Position numbers and translations under genes: made by a program | From: Siphonodentalium dalli | Lineage: Eukaryota > Mollusca > Scaphopoda > Gadilida > Siphonodentaliidae | NCBI GenBank assembly: GCA_032622095.1 | Contig: CP136061.1 | Span: 22,012,991-22,076,990 of the forward strand | Reading direction: 5' to 3' | Length of the DNA: 64,000 nt | Shown: one piece after another, positions 34,349 to 47,900 of the stretch | How the letters are laid out: the number at the start of each line of letters is the position of its first letter | How positions within the stretch are numbered: position 1 is the first letter of the stretch | The notes under the pieces: generated by a model | The model's database searches: none | What the model saw: only the letters and a program-made list of their open reading frames with translations | Told to the model about the DNA's origin: nothing

Positions 34349-34899
34349 TAACACAATATAACTTTTCCAGACAGTCGTCCATTATTCCGTTTCCAGAATT
34401 GCAATGAATACAAATGGCGTAAATAGTATACGGGATCCTAAACATTGTGTTTGAAGTGGTATTTTTTAATGACTTCATTGCGTCTTTCTGGGACATATCA
34501 TGCTGATAGAAAGGTAGCTCAGGTATTTATAAACATATTTCGATATGGGGGAAAAATTGAAAATTGAATATTATAAGGTGTATTTTGGAGCGCAAACCGT
34601 CATGTGGCTTTACAATTTAATATCAACAACATTGTTAGAAATCATGGAAATTTTTTTCACAAGCCCAGAGTAATAGGATATTAAGGAGCGGGCGACAGCG
34701 TTGAAAGTGTCAGATTTCACACATTGATAGTGCAAATAGATAATCAACATGGAACAACTGAATATAGAATAGAAAAGACATCTGATTTCACATTTTATTG
34801 TAATATGTAATCATAATTCAGCTTTAGTAATCAGTAATCAAAATTCAGCTTTAGTAATCCGTAATCATAAGCCAGCTTATGAAGAGAAAATATTGTTTC

Positions 34900-35095
34900 A
34901 GCAACGCGCAAATGTGTATTTGAGGCTGAATAAATGCACTATATGCATACAACCGCCAGCATTTTCTGATGAAATGACAGCACGCAAATGTGTATCCATT
35001 TTTGGAGGCTGAATAATGCATCAAACTGCCAGCATGGTTTGATGAAACGACAGCACGCAAATGTTTATCCATTTGGAGGCTGAATATGATAATGT
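34900..35095. repeat. Tandem repeat of about 70-80 bp near the PRPF18 3' end
   Basis: Three diverged units contain CAGCACGCAAATGTGTATCC, TTGGAGGCTGAATA and CTGCCAGCATGG.TTGATGAA. A further partial unit lies near 35630-35670. Confidence 0.7.
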
Positions 35096-35208
35096 GTATG
35101 ACTTAAAGTGACATGTGAGAGTTACTAATTGAGTGTAGATGTTTTATTTACACAATAAATATATTTCAATATAATAATGCACACAAAACAATTCAAAGGT
35201 CAGTGATA

Positions 35209-35214
35209 TTTATT
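35209..35214 (-). terminator. Candidate PRPF18 polyadenylation signal
   Basis: The first AATAAA on the minus strand beyond the PRPF18 stop codon, about 620 nt downstream. A Fold-M MITE lies between. Weak evidence. Confidence 0.3.
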
Positions 35215-35310
35215 GTGCGGGAGTGGCATAGCCAGGTGAGGCTGTCTTCCTGTCACCCCCTTTGTGTCTATTGTATGAGTGATCTACTGTGAGTGAACTG
35301 GCAGGTGTAA

Positions 35311-35514
35311 TACAGTAATGCCCAAAGTAATTGACCACTTAACCACAGCAGAATTATGGGTAATTTTTCAGGATTTAGTCGGAAATATGGCTTGTTGCCA
35401 TTCATCGGAAAGCTCTCGGCGATTCCGATGAATGGCAACAAGCCATATTTCCGACTAAATCCTGAAAAATTACCAATAATTCTGCTGTGGTCAATTACTT
35501 TGGGCATTACTGTA
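35311..35514. mobile_element. Fold-M Tc1/mariner-like MITE
   Basis: A TA-flanked, almost perfect palindrome of about 204 bp with ends CAGTAATGCCC / GGGCATTACTG. The central turn is CATTCATCGGAAAGCTCTCG. It lies in the probable 3' UTR or downstream flank of PRPF18. Confidence 0.88.
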
Positions 35515-35832
35515 TGTGAGAATAATTGAGTGTGCTGAGTGTTGTGCCTATTGTATGAGTGAACTGAAAGCTGTATATAGAGTGTATATTGATATCCGCA
35601 AGTCATCCTTTTCAGAATAAATTCACGGAATGCGTCAAACCATCAGCATGGTCTGATGAAACGACAGCACAATTGTGGATCCCTGGTACATCTCATGTTG
35701 TACTGAATAGGAACATTCAGATTATTGGAATAACCTCATATTCAGCTTGAGAGTTGCCTCCCACTCATCGTCTCATCTCTCAGCTTTAGAGTTGCTTCCC
35801 TTTCATCGTTCAGCCATGGAGATGCTTTTTTC

Positions 35833-35913
35833 TCATGGTCTCTCGTAATCCACACTCCTTGAAGGATCTGTTGGAAATACCTTCTGGCTCTGTGTCATTA
35901 ATCGTTTCAATCC
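35833..35913 (-). CDS. PRPF18: PRPF18 exon 10 (last)
   Basis: It encodes [20 protein letters not shown] and VDYERP, then TGA. The acceptor is TTTACAG. The extreme C terminus differs from vertebrates, but the PTDPS core is kept. Confidence 0.93.
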   Translation of the reverse strand, partial: GLKRLMTQSQKVFPTDPSRSVDYERP

Positions 35914-38900
35914 CTGTAAATTGTCAAGAAATATATTATCAGCGTAAAGTTTATAACTAAGTTTTTAAGTGACTTATGTTAGTCTCAGAACGACAGATGT
36001 TTAAGACAGCTCCCATCTAGAGTTGATCCTAAACATGCCTGTAAGTTTTCAAAACAATTCTCCAATAAATGTGGGCTGCAGGGTGTGCCGATACATTCAA
36101 ATTTGAAATCTAGGATGGCTGCTGGCAGAAAAAATTGATGGCTCCCATCTAGAGGTAAGCATGAAATTCCAGTTTCCAGGTGATGATCGGATGAGGGAGG
36201 TGGCCTGTAGGGTTTGCCGAATAATCTAGTCATGTTTTTCAACAAAATTCGGAAAGCTTTGATGGCTCCCATCTAGATGTGACCCCGATGATCCATATGA
36301 AGTTTGGTGATGATCAGATGAGGGATGTGCCCAAGGATCAAGATGGCTGCCGGCAGCCATGTTTTTCTGAATTACCCCAAGATAACTCGTTCCCATCTAC
36401 ATATCAATATTAACATCCTTGACAACTTTCATGATAATGGATTGAATTTTGAAATCCAAGATGGCCACTGGTGGCCATGTTTTTTGGCTGAATGACCCCA
36501 AGATCACTCATTCCTATCTACATCTCAAAATCAACAGCTACCCTGCTGGACAAAACAAGTGTCCACTTAACTGCGGTGCGGTTAGCATTGCCACCGCGGC
36601 CGAAATGCAACTACACCGCGGCTCCACCGGCTAACTACAGTTGGGCCGTGGTGTAATTGCCAATCGGCATGGTGTATTTGCCATGGTGTACTTTCATCAA
36701 ACTGAAAAAAGACAATACAAACCACGGTGTACATGCCATTCGACCATGAGGGTAGTTGCCTTTCGGCTGCAGTGAACTTGCCGTTTGGCCGCAGTGTACT
36801 TGCCGTTCGGCCGCGGTGCTCAACTGCAGTTACAAACTCTGACACCGCAGCCGAACGGCAAATACACCGCGGTGCCAATGTACACTTGTTTTGTCCAGCG
36901 GGGTATGACAAATTTCATTATGATCCAAACAAAGGTACGACTTGTAGCCCATGCCAAAGGATTTAGTCATGTAGTTAGTTTGGCAATAGCTCAAACTTTA
37001 CAAGTAAGGTTGAGTTAAAATGGCATAAATTTGGGTCTTGCATAAATTTGAATTCAAATATTGCAATGATATATAAGTTATATCAGTCCAATTACATAAT
37101 GCCTATATTATACAAAGCATAGATATATCCATGTATATTTGGTCATACTGGTCATAGTTTAACACTGATAACAGTTATTTACATCTTTTCATATGGTGAA
37201 TCCAATTGATAATCCTTTCAAGGTGGTATTTGTTAACTCATCTGTTAAGCACAGACCACTGTCTGACATGGACTTTATGAAAGATCTAATGCATCAGAAA
37301 TTTTAAATTAACCCTTTACCCAACAGAACGGCCCTGTGCCAATGCATTCTCTTATATATGCGAGTCGACCATAAGTCGCCTCGCATATATAAGAGAATGC
37401 ATTGGCTTAACATATTAAAAAAAAATTTCAGGCCAATGCATTCTCTTATATATGCGAGGCGACCTATGGTCAACTCGCATATATAAGAGAATGCATTGGC
37501 ACAGGGCATAACTGTAACCATCACAATGTGGTCAATGAACCGGTTCCAATGATATCCATATTTGTATGGTGTTATTGAGACAGACCGAAGATATTTTAGG
37601 CTGTTGAAGCTTTATTTGGGCGTTTTTGGCCGTTTTGTTGGGTAAAGGGTTAATATAATTAGCAGACATGTTAGTTACCTGAATGTATTTTCTCTGGGTT
37701 TCGTCATTGAGTACATGAGCCACATATCTGGATGAGATCTTCTCTCTCCCTGTACGAGCATGGATACCAACCATGGTCACACCGATGGGCCATGGTGCAT
37801 TACCAATAGACATCTCCATATAAGCATGGTTAGCCTGAAAATAACATCTATAATGGGCCACGGTGCATTACCAATAGACATCTCCATATAAGCATGATTG
37901 GCCTGAAAATGACTATAATTATATAAATGTTATCTGGATCGGCCGAATATGCATTTTGTTTTTGTAGTTAACCCTTTAATAACTGAATACTCCCCAATGA
38001 GTAGTTACTTGATTCAAAAAAATTCTATTGCACGATTTTTTAGCTAATACGTATAACAACCAGCCTATGGCTGTTTGTTGAGAGTATCTGAACATCCTGA
38101 CTAATCAAGAATCAGCCCCGTTAACCCTTTCATGATGGGAGCTGTGCTGGTGCAGCATTAAAGATCCTTAATTTTCTTAAATATGCAAGTTAACGTCGGA
38201 TATATAAGAGAATGCACTGGCTTATAAGGTCAAGGTATATATTGTTAGGCCAATGTATTCTCTTAAATAAGCGAGACTCCTTATGGGAGACTGCCATTTA
38301 AGAGAATGCATTGGCACAGGGTTTTCGCAAAATTTCAGGAAGCTCCACTCATGGAAGGGTTAACAGGGTGAAGAATGAACCATTCCACAGCATACTTCAA
38401 ATGTTTAATATATGTATACCGGTTCATACATCATGTCAGATGTGCTGCTTTTTAACTACAAAATGGTTGAACCCACCAAAGGATGATGCTGGAATGTCAT
38501 AAACCCAAATAACACAACAGTGATTGAGATAGAATCGTGCCAGATTTCGTGATCGGTCAGACTCTGGCAGTGAGAGTGTTTAACCCTTCCAAGCCTTGAA
38601 ATAGGGTGTCTGTCATTTGCAGAATGAGGTCCCCAGAGGGTGAATTTAGTGATGCTACCCCGCATAGCAGGCTAGCATCACCAAATTCACCCTCTGGGAA
38701 CCTCATTCTGCTTACACCTCAGCAGAATGAGGTTCGCAGGGGGTGAATTTGGTGATGCTAGCCCACTATGCAGGGTAGCATCACTAAATTCACCCTCTGG
38801 GGACCTCATTCTGCAAATAACAGACACCCTATTTCAAGGCTTGCTACAAAGCTGTGTTTGCATACCATAATGTAATCTCTTTCCATCAAATGTTTGACGA

Positions 38901-41900
38901 TATCTGTTAAACACATCAATATATCCTCCTGTACTTTCTGCAATGAAAATAAATTCAAGCATTACAGTTTAAAGGGACCCAAGGCACTCACATCAGGTAA
39001 ATGAGCAACAATATAAAAGTCTGTAAAAACATCACCACTAAAGGGACCCAAGGAACTCACACCCGATAAATGAGCAAAAAATAGAAAAGTCTGTAAAAAC
39101 ATCAGCACCAAGAAGAACATGGCAAAACAAATGATATATATTTAATAGCCTAAATCAATTCTGAGAAGACAAAAACGAACAAATACTAGGTTTAAATTTA
39201 ACCTGGAGAATTATAATTCTGCCCATGGTCAGATATGGACAAGCCTTGAAATTTGGTGTCTGTCATTTGCAGAATGAGGTCCCCAGAGGGTGAATTTAGT
39301 GATGCTACCCCGCATAGCAGGCTAGCATCACCAAATTCACCCTCTGGGAACCTCATTCTGCTGAGATGTAGGCAGAATGAGGTCCCCAGAGGGTGAATTT
39401 GGTGATGCTAGCCCGCTATGCGGGGTAGCATCACTAAATTCTCCCTCTGGGGACCTCAATCTGCAAATGACAGACACCCTATTTCAAGGCTTGGATATGG
39501 ACAGCTATCTTAATATGCTACACGGGACCACAGCTGTCACATATATTGTGATATCCGAGCTATGTAACATTCTGGTTTCAAAATAGGCTTGGTTTTGTCA
39601 AATTCGCAAGTTATTGCCCTGCGGCCAGTGTTCGCGCTGTCGGTAGCCAAATTAGCCAATGGCTAATCTTTTTCGAATTTGGCTAATAAAAATTTCATTT
39701 GGCTAAAATTTTGGCTAAACTTTTTTTGACCCCAAATGGAGACTGAAGGCATGAATTTTTGGCAAGTGGGTTTTCAATTCTGTGATGTGAACGATCTAGT
39801 CCGAAAACATTGTAAGTGGGAATATATCGCCGACTGTACAAAAGGAAACCCGATCGCGGACAGTACAAAGGGAAACCCGTCACTCTGCACGAAACAGCAA
39901 AATATCATTATTTTACATTTAATCCGCAAATCCCCCATTGTCTGTCTGGTCACTCACGGGACTCCTGCACAATGCATGTTTATGATGACATTGTATTTAT
40001 GACGGTCAAGGTTTATGAGCACCAAGTGTAAGACAATAGCTTAATCAGCCAAATGTGAATCACGACAGATATTTTATGGCTATTTGTCGTCAATGCCGAT
40101 ACATTCAAAATAATATGCATGCTTTTATGACAGATTGCAATTTGATAATGGCGTAACAATATTAAGTTATTAGTTTCCAGATGTCACTTAAATATTTTCG
40201 CAAGGATAATTAATATTTAATGATTTTTAAAAAGATATTGATATAAAACAAAAAATTAATGACATTAAGAAGGACAATCCCGGGTTACCCCCCCCCCCCC
40301 CCCCCAAATCACTCTTCCACATAAAGATTAATTAATAAATTTTTAATAAATGATATATATCAAAATATTTCTAGTTCATCAAAATTAGTTAAATTATTGT
40401 GTATTTTACCTGTGTCTGTTAGATTTGACGTTTTAGTCATTAATTGTGAACCGACCAGAAAACGATGATTTAATTTGGCCATAGTTTTTTTTAATTTGGC
40501 TAAAAAACATTTGGCTAAAGTTTTTTTCATTTGGCTAATAAAATTTTCATTTGGCTAAACTTTTGGCTAAAGTTTTTTTCGGTCCAGCGCGAACACTGCC
40601 TGCGGCAAAGTCATTATGGACACGTGAAAACCCCACTGTTTCTGAGTGTATGTCAAAGGCCTGCTTGGTACATGTACCAACAATGATAGAACTACAATTA
40701 TGTGGCATACGCAACATGAAATTCTTAAAGGGAAGCCTTATCTGCTATTGTGGAATTCTGATCAGAGTCCTATCTGTGTATGATATTAAATGGGAGCCCT
40801 GGTTCAATACCGCCATACCAGGCCTCAGCTCACAAGGCGACTAAGGCGAGATTGTCGCTGACTTCGCCCTATCGTCGCTCTAAGGCGAAATCGAAGTCGC
40901 CTTCAATTTTAGGGGGAAGGTTTTTTATTTTTCTTAATTTTTTTTCCACACATTTCCGTATATAGATGAATTGTGGCGGCCATCCCAAAAAGAAACAGAC
41001 GATGCAGAGACAAAGACCCAAGTGTTTAAAATAAAAAATAAAATATGACCTATTGTTTTGTGTTGTTATTCAGTCGCCTTTGTTCCCTTTGCGGTAATGG
41101 AATGTTAATCACGAATGTTTTGACACGCTGAAAACACGATGAGATGTTCGCATCTGTGTTGTTACTGACCATCGTGAGTGTCACAAATAAATGTTTTAAT
41201 TAACTTAAAAGACCGCCGTCCCGCTTTTCAGATATAAAACAATTACGACATTATCAGAGTATGTACCAGGCGCTTTGGAAGTTCGTTTCGGTAATGCGTC
41301 GCACTTTTTGAAGAGACCGCGTCGCACTTTTTGAAGAGACCGCTTCCGTAAATAAATGTCAAGTTTATTGCTTTAATCGGATTATACCAGTGATGTTGGC
41401 ATTAATTAAGGGAGGCCATTAATTAATAAAAGCTTTAGCAATAAAACTAAAAGCTTTTGCAACTCCTTTGTTAGTTAGTCCTTATTGTTTATTTTAGCGG
41501 ACACCCACATTACAACCATGACCAAATTAAACTTACAAAGTTACATGCATCATGATTCAGACTGTACAAACGTATCTTCCAAGCTGCAGTCTAGGAAATA
41601 ATACTACTTCCATTTAGTTAAAAAATTAACTACTACTGTAACTTGATAATTGTTTTGCTTAAATGATAGCTACACAAAACATTTCCAAAATTTTTAAATG
41701 TATAATAACAATTAATTAGGCTAATTTCAGATAAAGTCAAATTTTTTTTAGTTTTATTTCTTATTTTATCTTTTTATTGATGTTATAAAATAAAGCGATA
41801 TTTGAAAATTGTCAATTTTTGGTAGTCTCCCCACTTCTCCCTAAATTTCCTGAAGTCTCCCTAAATTTCCTGGAGGGAGACTTCAAGTCTCCCTGTTCTG

Positions 41901-44900
41901 AACCCCTAGGCTGAGGCCTGCGCCATACAAGCCTGAGTTTAGTGTGCCTGTCATTTGCAGAATGAGGTCCCCAGAGGGTGAATTTAATGAGGCTATCCCG
42001 CATAGCGGGCTAGCATCACCAAATTCACCCTCTGGGGACCTCATTCTGCATGGCCTCATCTGTTATGGGGGACATAGACTCAGAATAAAGTTCCCATTGG
42101 GAACCTCGATTATGCAATGTGTTGTCAATTTGTGGATATTAGCGATTCTAACCCACTGGGATTGCATCACTAAATTCACCCTCTGGGGACCTCAGTCTAC
42201 AAATGACAGGCACATTAAACTCAGACTTGGTGCCACAGAGGCTCACAGAAACATTATGTTTTAGTAAACATAGGGGGAAACTATAACATTATCACTATTT
42301 AGGTGAAGTTCCAAACTATGGGAAAAGTTACCTTGGAGCAAATGTTTCTCCCAATTAAGAACAAATTTTTTCTTTTGGTGAAATTTCTCAGTTACAAATA
42401 TATATAGGTGGTTACCTTAAGTTTGAGCTTTCGGAATAGAGGCTTCATATAGGTGACGGTCTGTGTATGTGTCGCGAAGGCTATTCTGTTCTTAGTGGAC
42501 TGTCTCTCCGCTTCAGGAATATCGTTTAAGTTCCTGCCCCATGCTTTGAGGACATACTGGTGGAAAATACAAACAAGATACCATCATTATGGAATAAACA
42601 TAGGTAGGGTGCCTAAGCAACTTGATATTTAGTAGTTAACCCTTTCATGATGGGAGCTGCGCTGGGGCAGCATTAAAAATCCTGCGCCAGTGCATTCTCT
42701 TAAATATGCAAGTCTCTGATAGGGAGACTTTCATATATAAGAGAATGCACTGGCTTACAAGGTCAAAGTAAATATTGTTAGGCCAATGCATTCTCTTATA
42801 TATGCGAGGCACATTATGGGTGACTCGCATATATAAGAGAATGCATTGGCACAGGGTTTTCGCAGAAATTTCAGGAAGCTCCAGTCATGGAAGGGTTAAG
42901 AGGGCTGATTTTATATCTCTTAACCCTTTCTATATTAAATACTCATTGACGAGTAGTTCCTTTAGGAAAGGTTCAGATAATAATTTCAACTATGTTAAAC
43001 TTATTATCTGAACATTTCCCACCAATGAATATGAATCCTTCTGTTCTTGTATTATCTGTTTTTCTGTCTGTCATTTGCTTATATATCCTGAGCATGCCTC
43101 CAAATTAATAAAAGACCATTCCAATGAATATTTTTCTGACTGAGTGGGAGAATCCATTTAGTATAGAAATGGTCAAACAGATCACCATTCACCAATTTGC
43201 AAAATAAGAATCACCAAGAGCAGATCAACATGCTACAACTTAGGGTGGTTACCAGAGCAAAACCCTATATGATCAACATTGATTGATTGGGGTTTAATGT
43301 CGCTTTCAGCAACTAAGGCCATATCACGACATTGCCTGTTTTATTGGTGGAGGAAATCTGCACACTTACAGCTAATCTAACAGTGATTTCAATGGCTGAT
43401 AAACTCGTTGACCATCTGCGGCAAACCACCGCCCATTGGTGAGTGATTAGCAACTCCACCAGGTATTGATTTTGAGTTACAAAGTCCACGATCGAAACAT
43501 GTGAATTTGAACCCGTATTGCCAGCGCTGGAGATCGAGGTGGCTTGGAGTTGTACCCCTTACCAACTGAGCCCCCCCCCAAAGAGCATATCAACATGCCA
43601 CAACTGGTTACAAGAGCAAAAACATATTTCAGACTTAACCCTTTTATGATGAGAGTTGTGCTGGTGCAGCATTTTAGATCCTGTTCCAGTACAGTCTCTT
43701 ATATATTCAAGTCTCCCATAGAGAGCTTCGCATATATAAGAGAATGTGCTGGCTTACAAGGTCAAGGTAAATATTGATAGGCCAATGTATACTCTTATAT
43801 ATGCAAGGCTCCCTATAGGTGACTAGCATATATAAGAGAATGAATTGGTAAGGGTTTTCGCAAAGTCATGGAAGGGTTCACAGCATTAAAATCTTACAAG
43901 CTTCTTACCTTAAGAAAACATAGAATACATTCCTGATTTTTGTCTGAGTCTCCTTTTCCAATTTCTGTTTTCATTTTCTGAAGAATGACGAATAAACAGC
44001 ATATTAAGAATTTTGATAACGTACCATGATCTCTCACCGTTTGGGCTATGAGGAGTCAAAGTCTCCTTCGACGTAAACAAGAAAAATTTACATAATTTGA
44101 ACATAATGATTTGTCCTTCAAATTGATAGTTTGAAATTGAGATTTTTTTGAAAATTCATGAATGAGGCACCTCTTAAACCCTTTGTTTACTAAATATTCA
44201 TTGATGAGTAGTCCCCCTCAGGAAAATTTCAGATAAACAATAAGTTTTTTTGAAAAATATTGATAATTGACCATGAGCTCTCACTGACTGGACTATGATG
44301 AGTGACCTAGTGTTGAACCGAATCTGGTATTCTGGAGTAGACTAGCCTGACCCCAAAGGTTGAGTCAAAGTTTTCGCCCATTACTAGCACTGTATAAAGG
44401 ACAATAATTCAGTGGAAAAACATTGGTTTATTCATAAAATCACATGATAAAAAACTTCATAATTGATTCAGTTGATGAAAGAACTCATGTAATGTTTATG
44501 TTCACAGATGTTGAATGCAAGAGATCAACACAATGGGTATAAAAAAAGTTGTAAACCATCAGCTAAACCGGATTTATTTAATCACGTGATTTTGATAAAC
44601 CGGTGTTCTTCAACCATTTGTAAATATTGATAAAAAAAGTTCCATTGAAACTGTGAGTTCCGAATGTCAATTTCTCCGTCATGGAACTTGGAGCATCTGG
44701 TGACTCAGTTATCTCACGAATGGTGCACGACTTATGTGCTACACTGACTACATTGTGTTTTTAACACTGTCACATCCGCGGCAAGTGTTTGATCAATGTG
44801 CCATGTTCCTACATTATAGTCTTTTAACTCTCATTATGGGAAGTATATACAATGTTCTGACTAATAAATGGCAAAATACAAAGTTGACATTGGGAGCCAT

Positions 44901-47900
44901 CAGTGTTGAGGTTGGTTAGTCAACTAATTGTTTCAACACAGGCATGAGTATAAGGTGCCTGTCATTTGAAGAATGAGGTCCCCAGAGGGTGAGTTTATTG
45001 AAGCTATCCTGCATAGCCAGGGATGAAAGTGGTCAATAACAAAAATACCTGAAATGTATAATTTCGGTCCTAACATGATATGCCGTAGGCATATCCCTCG
45101 GGCCGTAGGCCCGAGATGGGGGTGGGTATAGGAGGGGGTGTCCCCCTCCCATAGAAGGGGGGTCCAGGGCACTCCCCCGGGAAATTTTTGGAAATCCAAT
45201 GGTCTGAGAGTGAATCTGGGGCCTTATATTGTGCTGTTCATGTTGGCAAATTTAGTCATATTTCACTCCTTTTAGATAGCAAATTCCTTTTTGTGATTTT
45301 CTGTATCTGATAACTAAAGGTCATGACCAAATTAAGTTTGTTTCTACTCTTCCAACTTATACATTGTACAACACAAATATTCCTTTATTTAAAACTTTAA
45401 AGATTTGTTTCACTTTGAATTTTTCACCCTTTTATACCAAGACATGTATGTATATAAATATTGTCCTTGAAATGTGAAAATAAATGTTCTATGGTACGTA
45501 CATGTACCCTGTCTGAAAAATTTGGGAGAAGTACAGGGTAGAAACACTTGATAGAGATTGATTCTCAGAATGTCCTGGCATGTATTCCCTCTAGCATAAT
45601 TGGAGCCATGCTTTTATATTTATAGGAACTTATTTTGACACTACCAGTATGAGAGTAATAAATTCAAATTTGAAATAATATACTGTAGAAACCATATTAT
45701 AAATTTGTAAACATATACTTTTAGTTTATATGTTGAATACAAAGTTCTGACATGCAAGAAATTATCATAGTTATATACACGGTTATACCTGATTGATTGG
45801 CTTGTATGCAGCAGTATATAATATTTATGTAGACGAGTTTCAAAACCGCTAACTTTACCCCTCATGTAATTCGTCGAATCTGACAGATTTGAAACAAGAT
45901 TTCTTATTGGAATGTCATCCTCACTGAATAAATCCAAAACCAAATTTATTAAAGTTTCTGCATTCACAACTTTCATCGCAACTGACGCATAATGTTTAAC
46001 AACAACCTTCTCTTCCGCCTCGCTATAGTACGATACCAGAATTGAGAGCACCTTTTCATGTTTGTTACTCAGACACTCATCCATGTTCAAAGAAAATCTC
46101 GAATATTTTAAGTCGGCCAATAATCGTTTATGGTACGCCTCAGCTAAACCATCTTTAAGTTTGTAACTGGCAGTTGTCCGCTCCATGGACAACTCCCAAA
46201 GAACAGTGCGATCACGTGCCATTTCCTTAGCGTAATCAATTAGATGTGGATCCAATGATAGAGGAAAAGAATTCTCACACATGAAGGCTAGAGTCCGAGC
46301 TTCGGCATGAGATTTCCTGTCAATGATATTGACAAATGGCTTTATTTCTGGTTTCCGTAAATTTGAACATACATTTCCATTGTGAACATTTTGTGGTGCA
46401 CCATATGAAATGGAGCATATTTCATGAGAGTTCACATTACTACTACTACTAGAAGTACTAGTAGTAGTGGGAGATTTGTTATCACTGTGAGTTCCATCAT
46501 ATTTGAGATTATAGAATGTTGCTGGCAATGACTGGTTTGAGCTAATGTTGTTTATCTGATGAACGTGTGAAACTGCTTTTGAATGTTGTTTGAGTGCCTT
46601 TTTCCCGTCGTTGGAATAGTTTATTTCCTTGTTGCACCATGCACATTTAGCGATTACGGCGCGATTAATTTTTCGAATAAAGTCTGAAAAAAAATCGCCG
46701 TTATCCTTTTCCTGAAGCCAAGCCCACCCGAATTTGTTTTTAACATCCCGATCTATATTTGAGACATCGTCCTGTCTTTTTACTTCCATAACTACATGTA
46801 TTATAACTATTGAATAGCGTGTTTTTTTCTAACGAACACAAGACATAAATTTATTATTTGTCTTTGAATAGTTATGGCACCAACATTGGCACCAAATGAT
46901 ATAATAACTGTGCGGTGATTGGCGGAGATCAACATGATGCCATAGATTCCTTCAGAAAGCACCAATCACAGACAACTTATCACAGAACTTGGCATCGAGC
47001 ACGTGCGCGACCGGTGAAGATTACCGGTGCCGAAAATAATGACCTGCCATATAGCTTATATCGGCAACCATTACCCAAAGTAAAATTGAATGAACTCGTA
47101 ACACGTCCCGAACGGCGACTTACCTCTGACAAACTCAGTCTCCACTCTCCAGAATTTGCCATTGTGTAAAGATTTGACTTTACCGATCAATTTGAACGTG
47201 TTTTTTAATAAAAAAAAAATATATATATATTATTTTTATTTTTTTTTGGAAATTCCGGATGGGCTTCAGAAAATTATCAGAATACCGGAATTCCAGTAAA
47301 AAACGGAAAACTTTCATCTCTGTGCATAGCGGGCTAGCGTCAATAAATTCACCCACTGGGGACCTCATTCTGCTTAGGCCTCATCTTCTCTGGAAAGTAT
47401 CTTTATTATCAAATTTCGATAGAAACTTCTGCTCATAGATTCTATTTCTTTTTTAATAAAAGAATCAACTAAAAGTCCTTCTTGTTCATCCCCAGGGGTT
47501 GGGGTGTTCTTAGAATGAAAATACACTGTGATTAGGCTGTGTCACTGGTGACATTTGGAGTTTTTTCTCGATTTTTTTGCCTATTTCTTTTTTAGTTTAG
47601 TTTCTCTATATCCCCAAATTGGCAGATGACACAATGCATAATATAGGTTCCCAATGGGTGTACATCATAATATTCACCATTTGGGAACTCCAATCTGAGT
47701 CTATGTCTCCCATAGAAGATGAGGCCATGCAGAATGAGGTCCCCAGAGGGTGATTTTGATGATGCTAGCCCGCTGAGCTCGATAGCGTCACTAAATTCAC
47801 CCTCTGGGGACCTCATTCTGCAAATGACAGGCACACTAAACTCAGGCTTGTTTGAACTCTAGAGGAGACACATATCATAAGCTGATATCACGATTCATAT

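Larger units (their letters stand above)
44939..47850. mobile_element. Fold-A MITE, long form, interrupted by a hAT element
   Basis: Left part 44939-45017 (CAGGCATGAGTATAAGGTGC, AGGTCCCCAGAGGGTGAG). Right part 47323-47850, with the GATATAGAGAAACTAAAC linker (as complement), the inner palindrome and the complete right end ACTAAACTCAGGCTTG. The 2.3-kb hAT element sits in the loop of the first hairpin. Degenerate 8-bp flanks TTTCAACA / TTTGAACT (6 of 8). Confidence 0.85.

Noticed and set aside
36582-37018. Overlapping ORFs on both strands (60-109 codons)
   Set aside because: They arise from the repeated GC-rich motifs of the TA-flanked MITE and share no recognisable domain.
43503-43575. A functional tRNA gene on the minus strand
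   Set aside because: A and B boxes are present but the sequence does not fold into a full cloverleaf with an acceptor stem and continues into a SINE body.
46915-47169. 84-codon ORF inside the hAT element
   Set aside because: It lies in the 5' flank of the transposase on the opposite strand and has no similarity I recognise.
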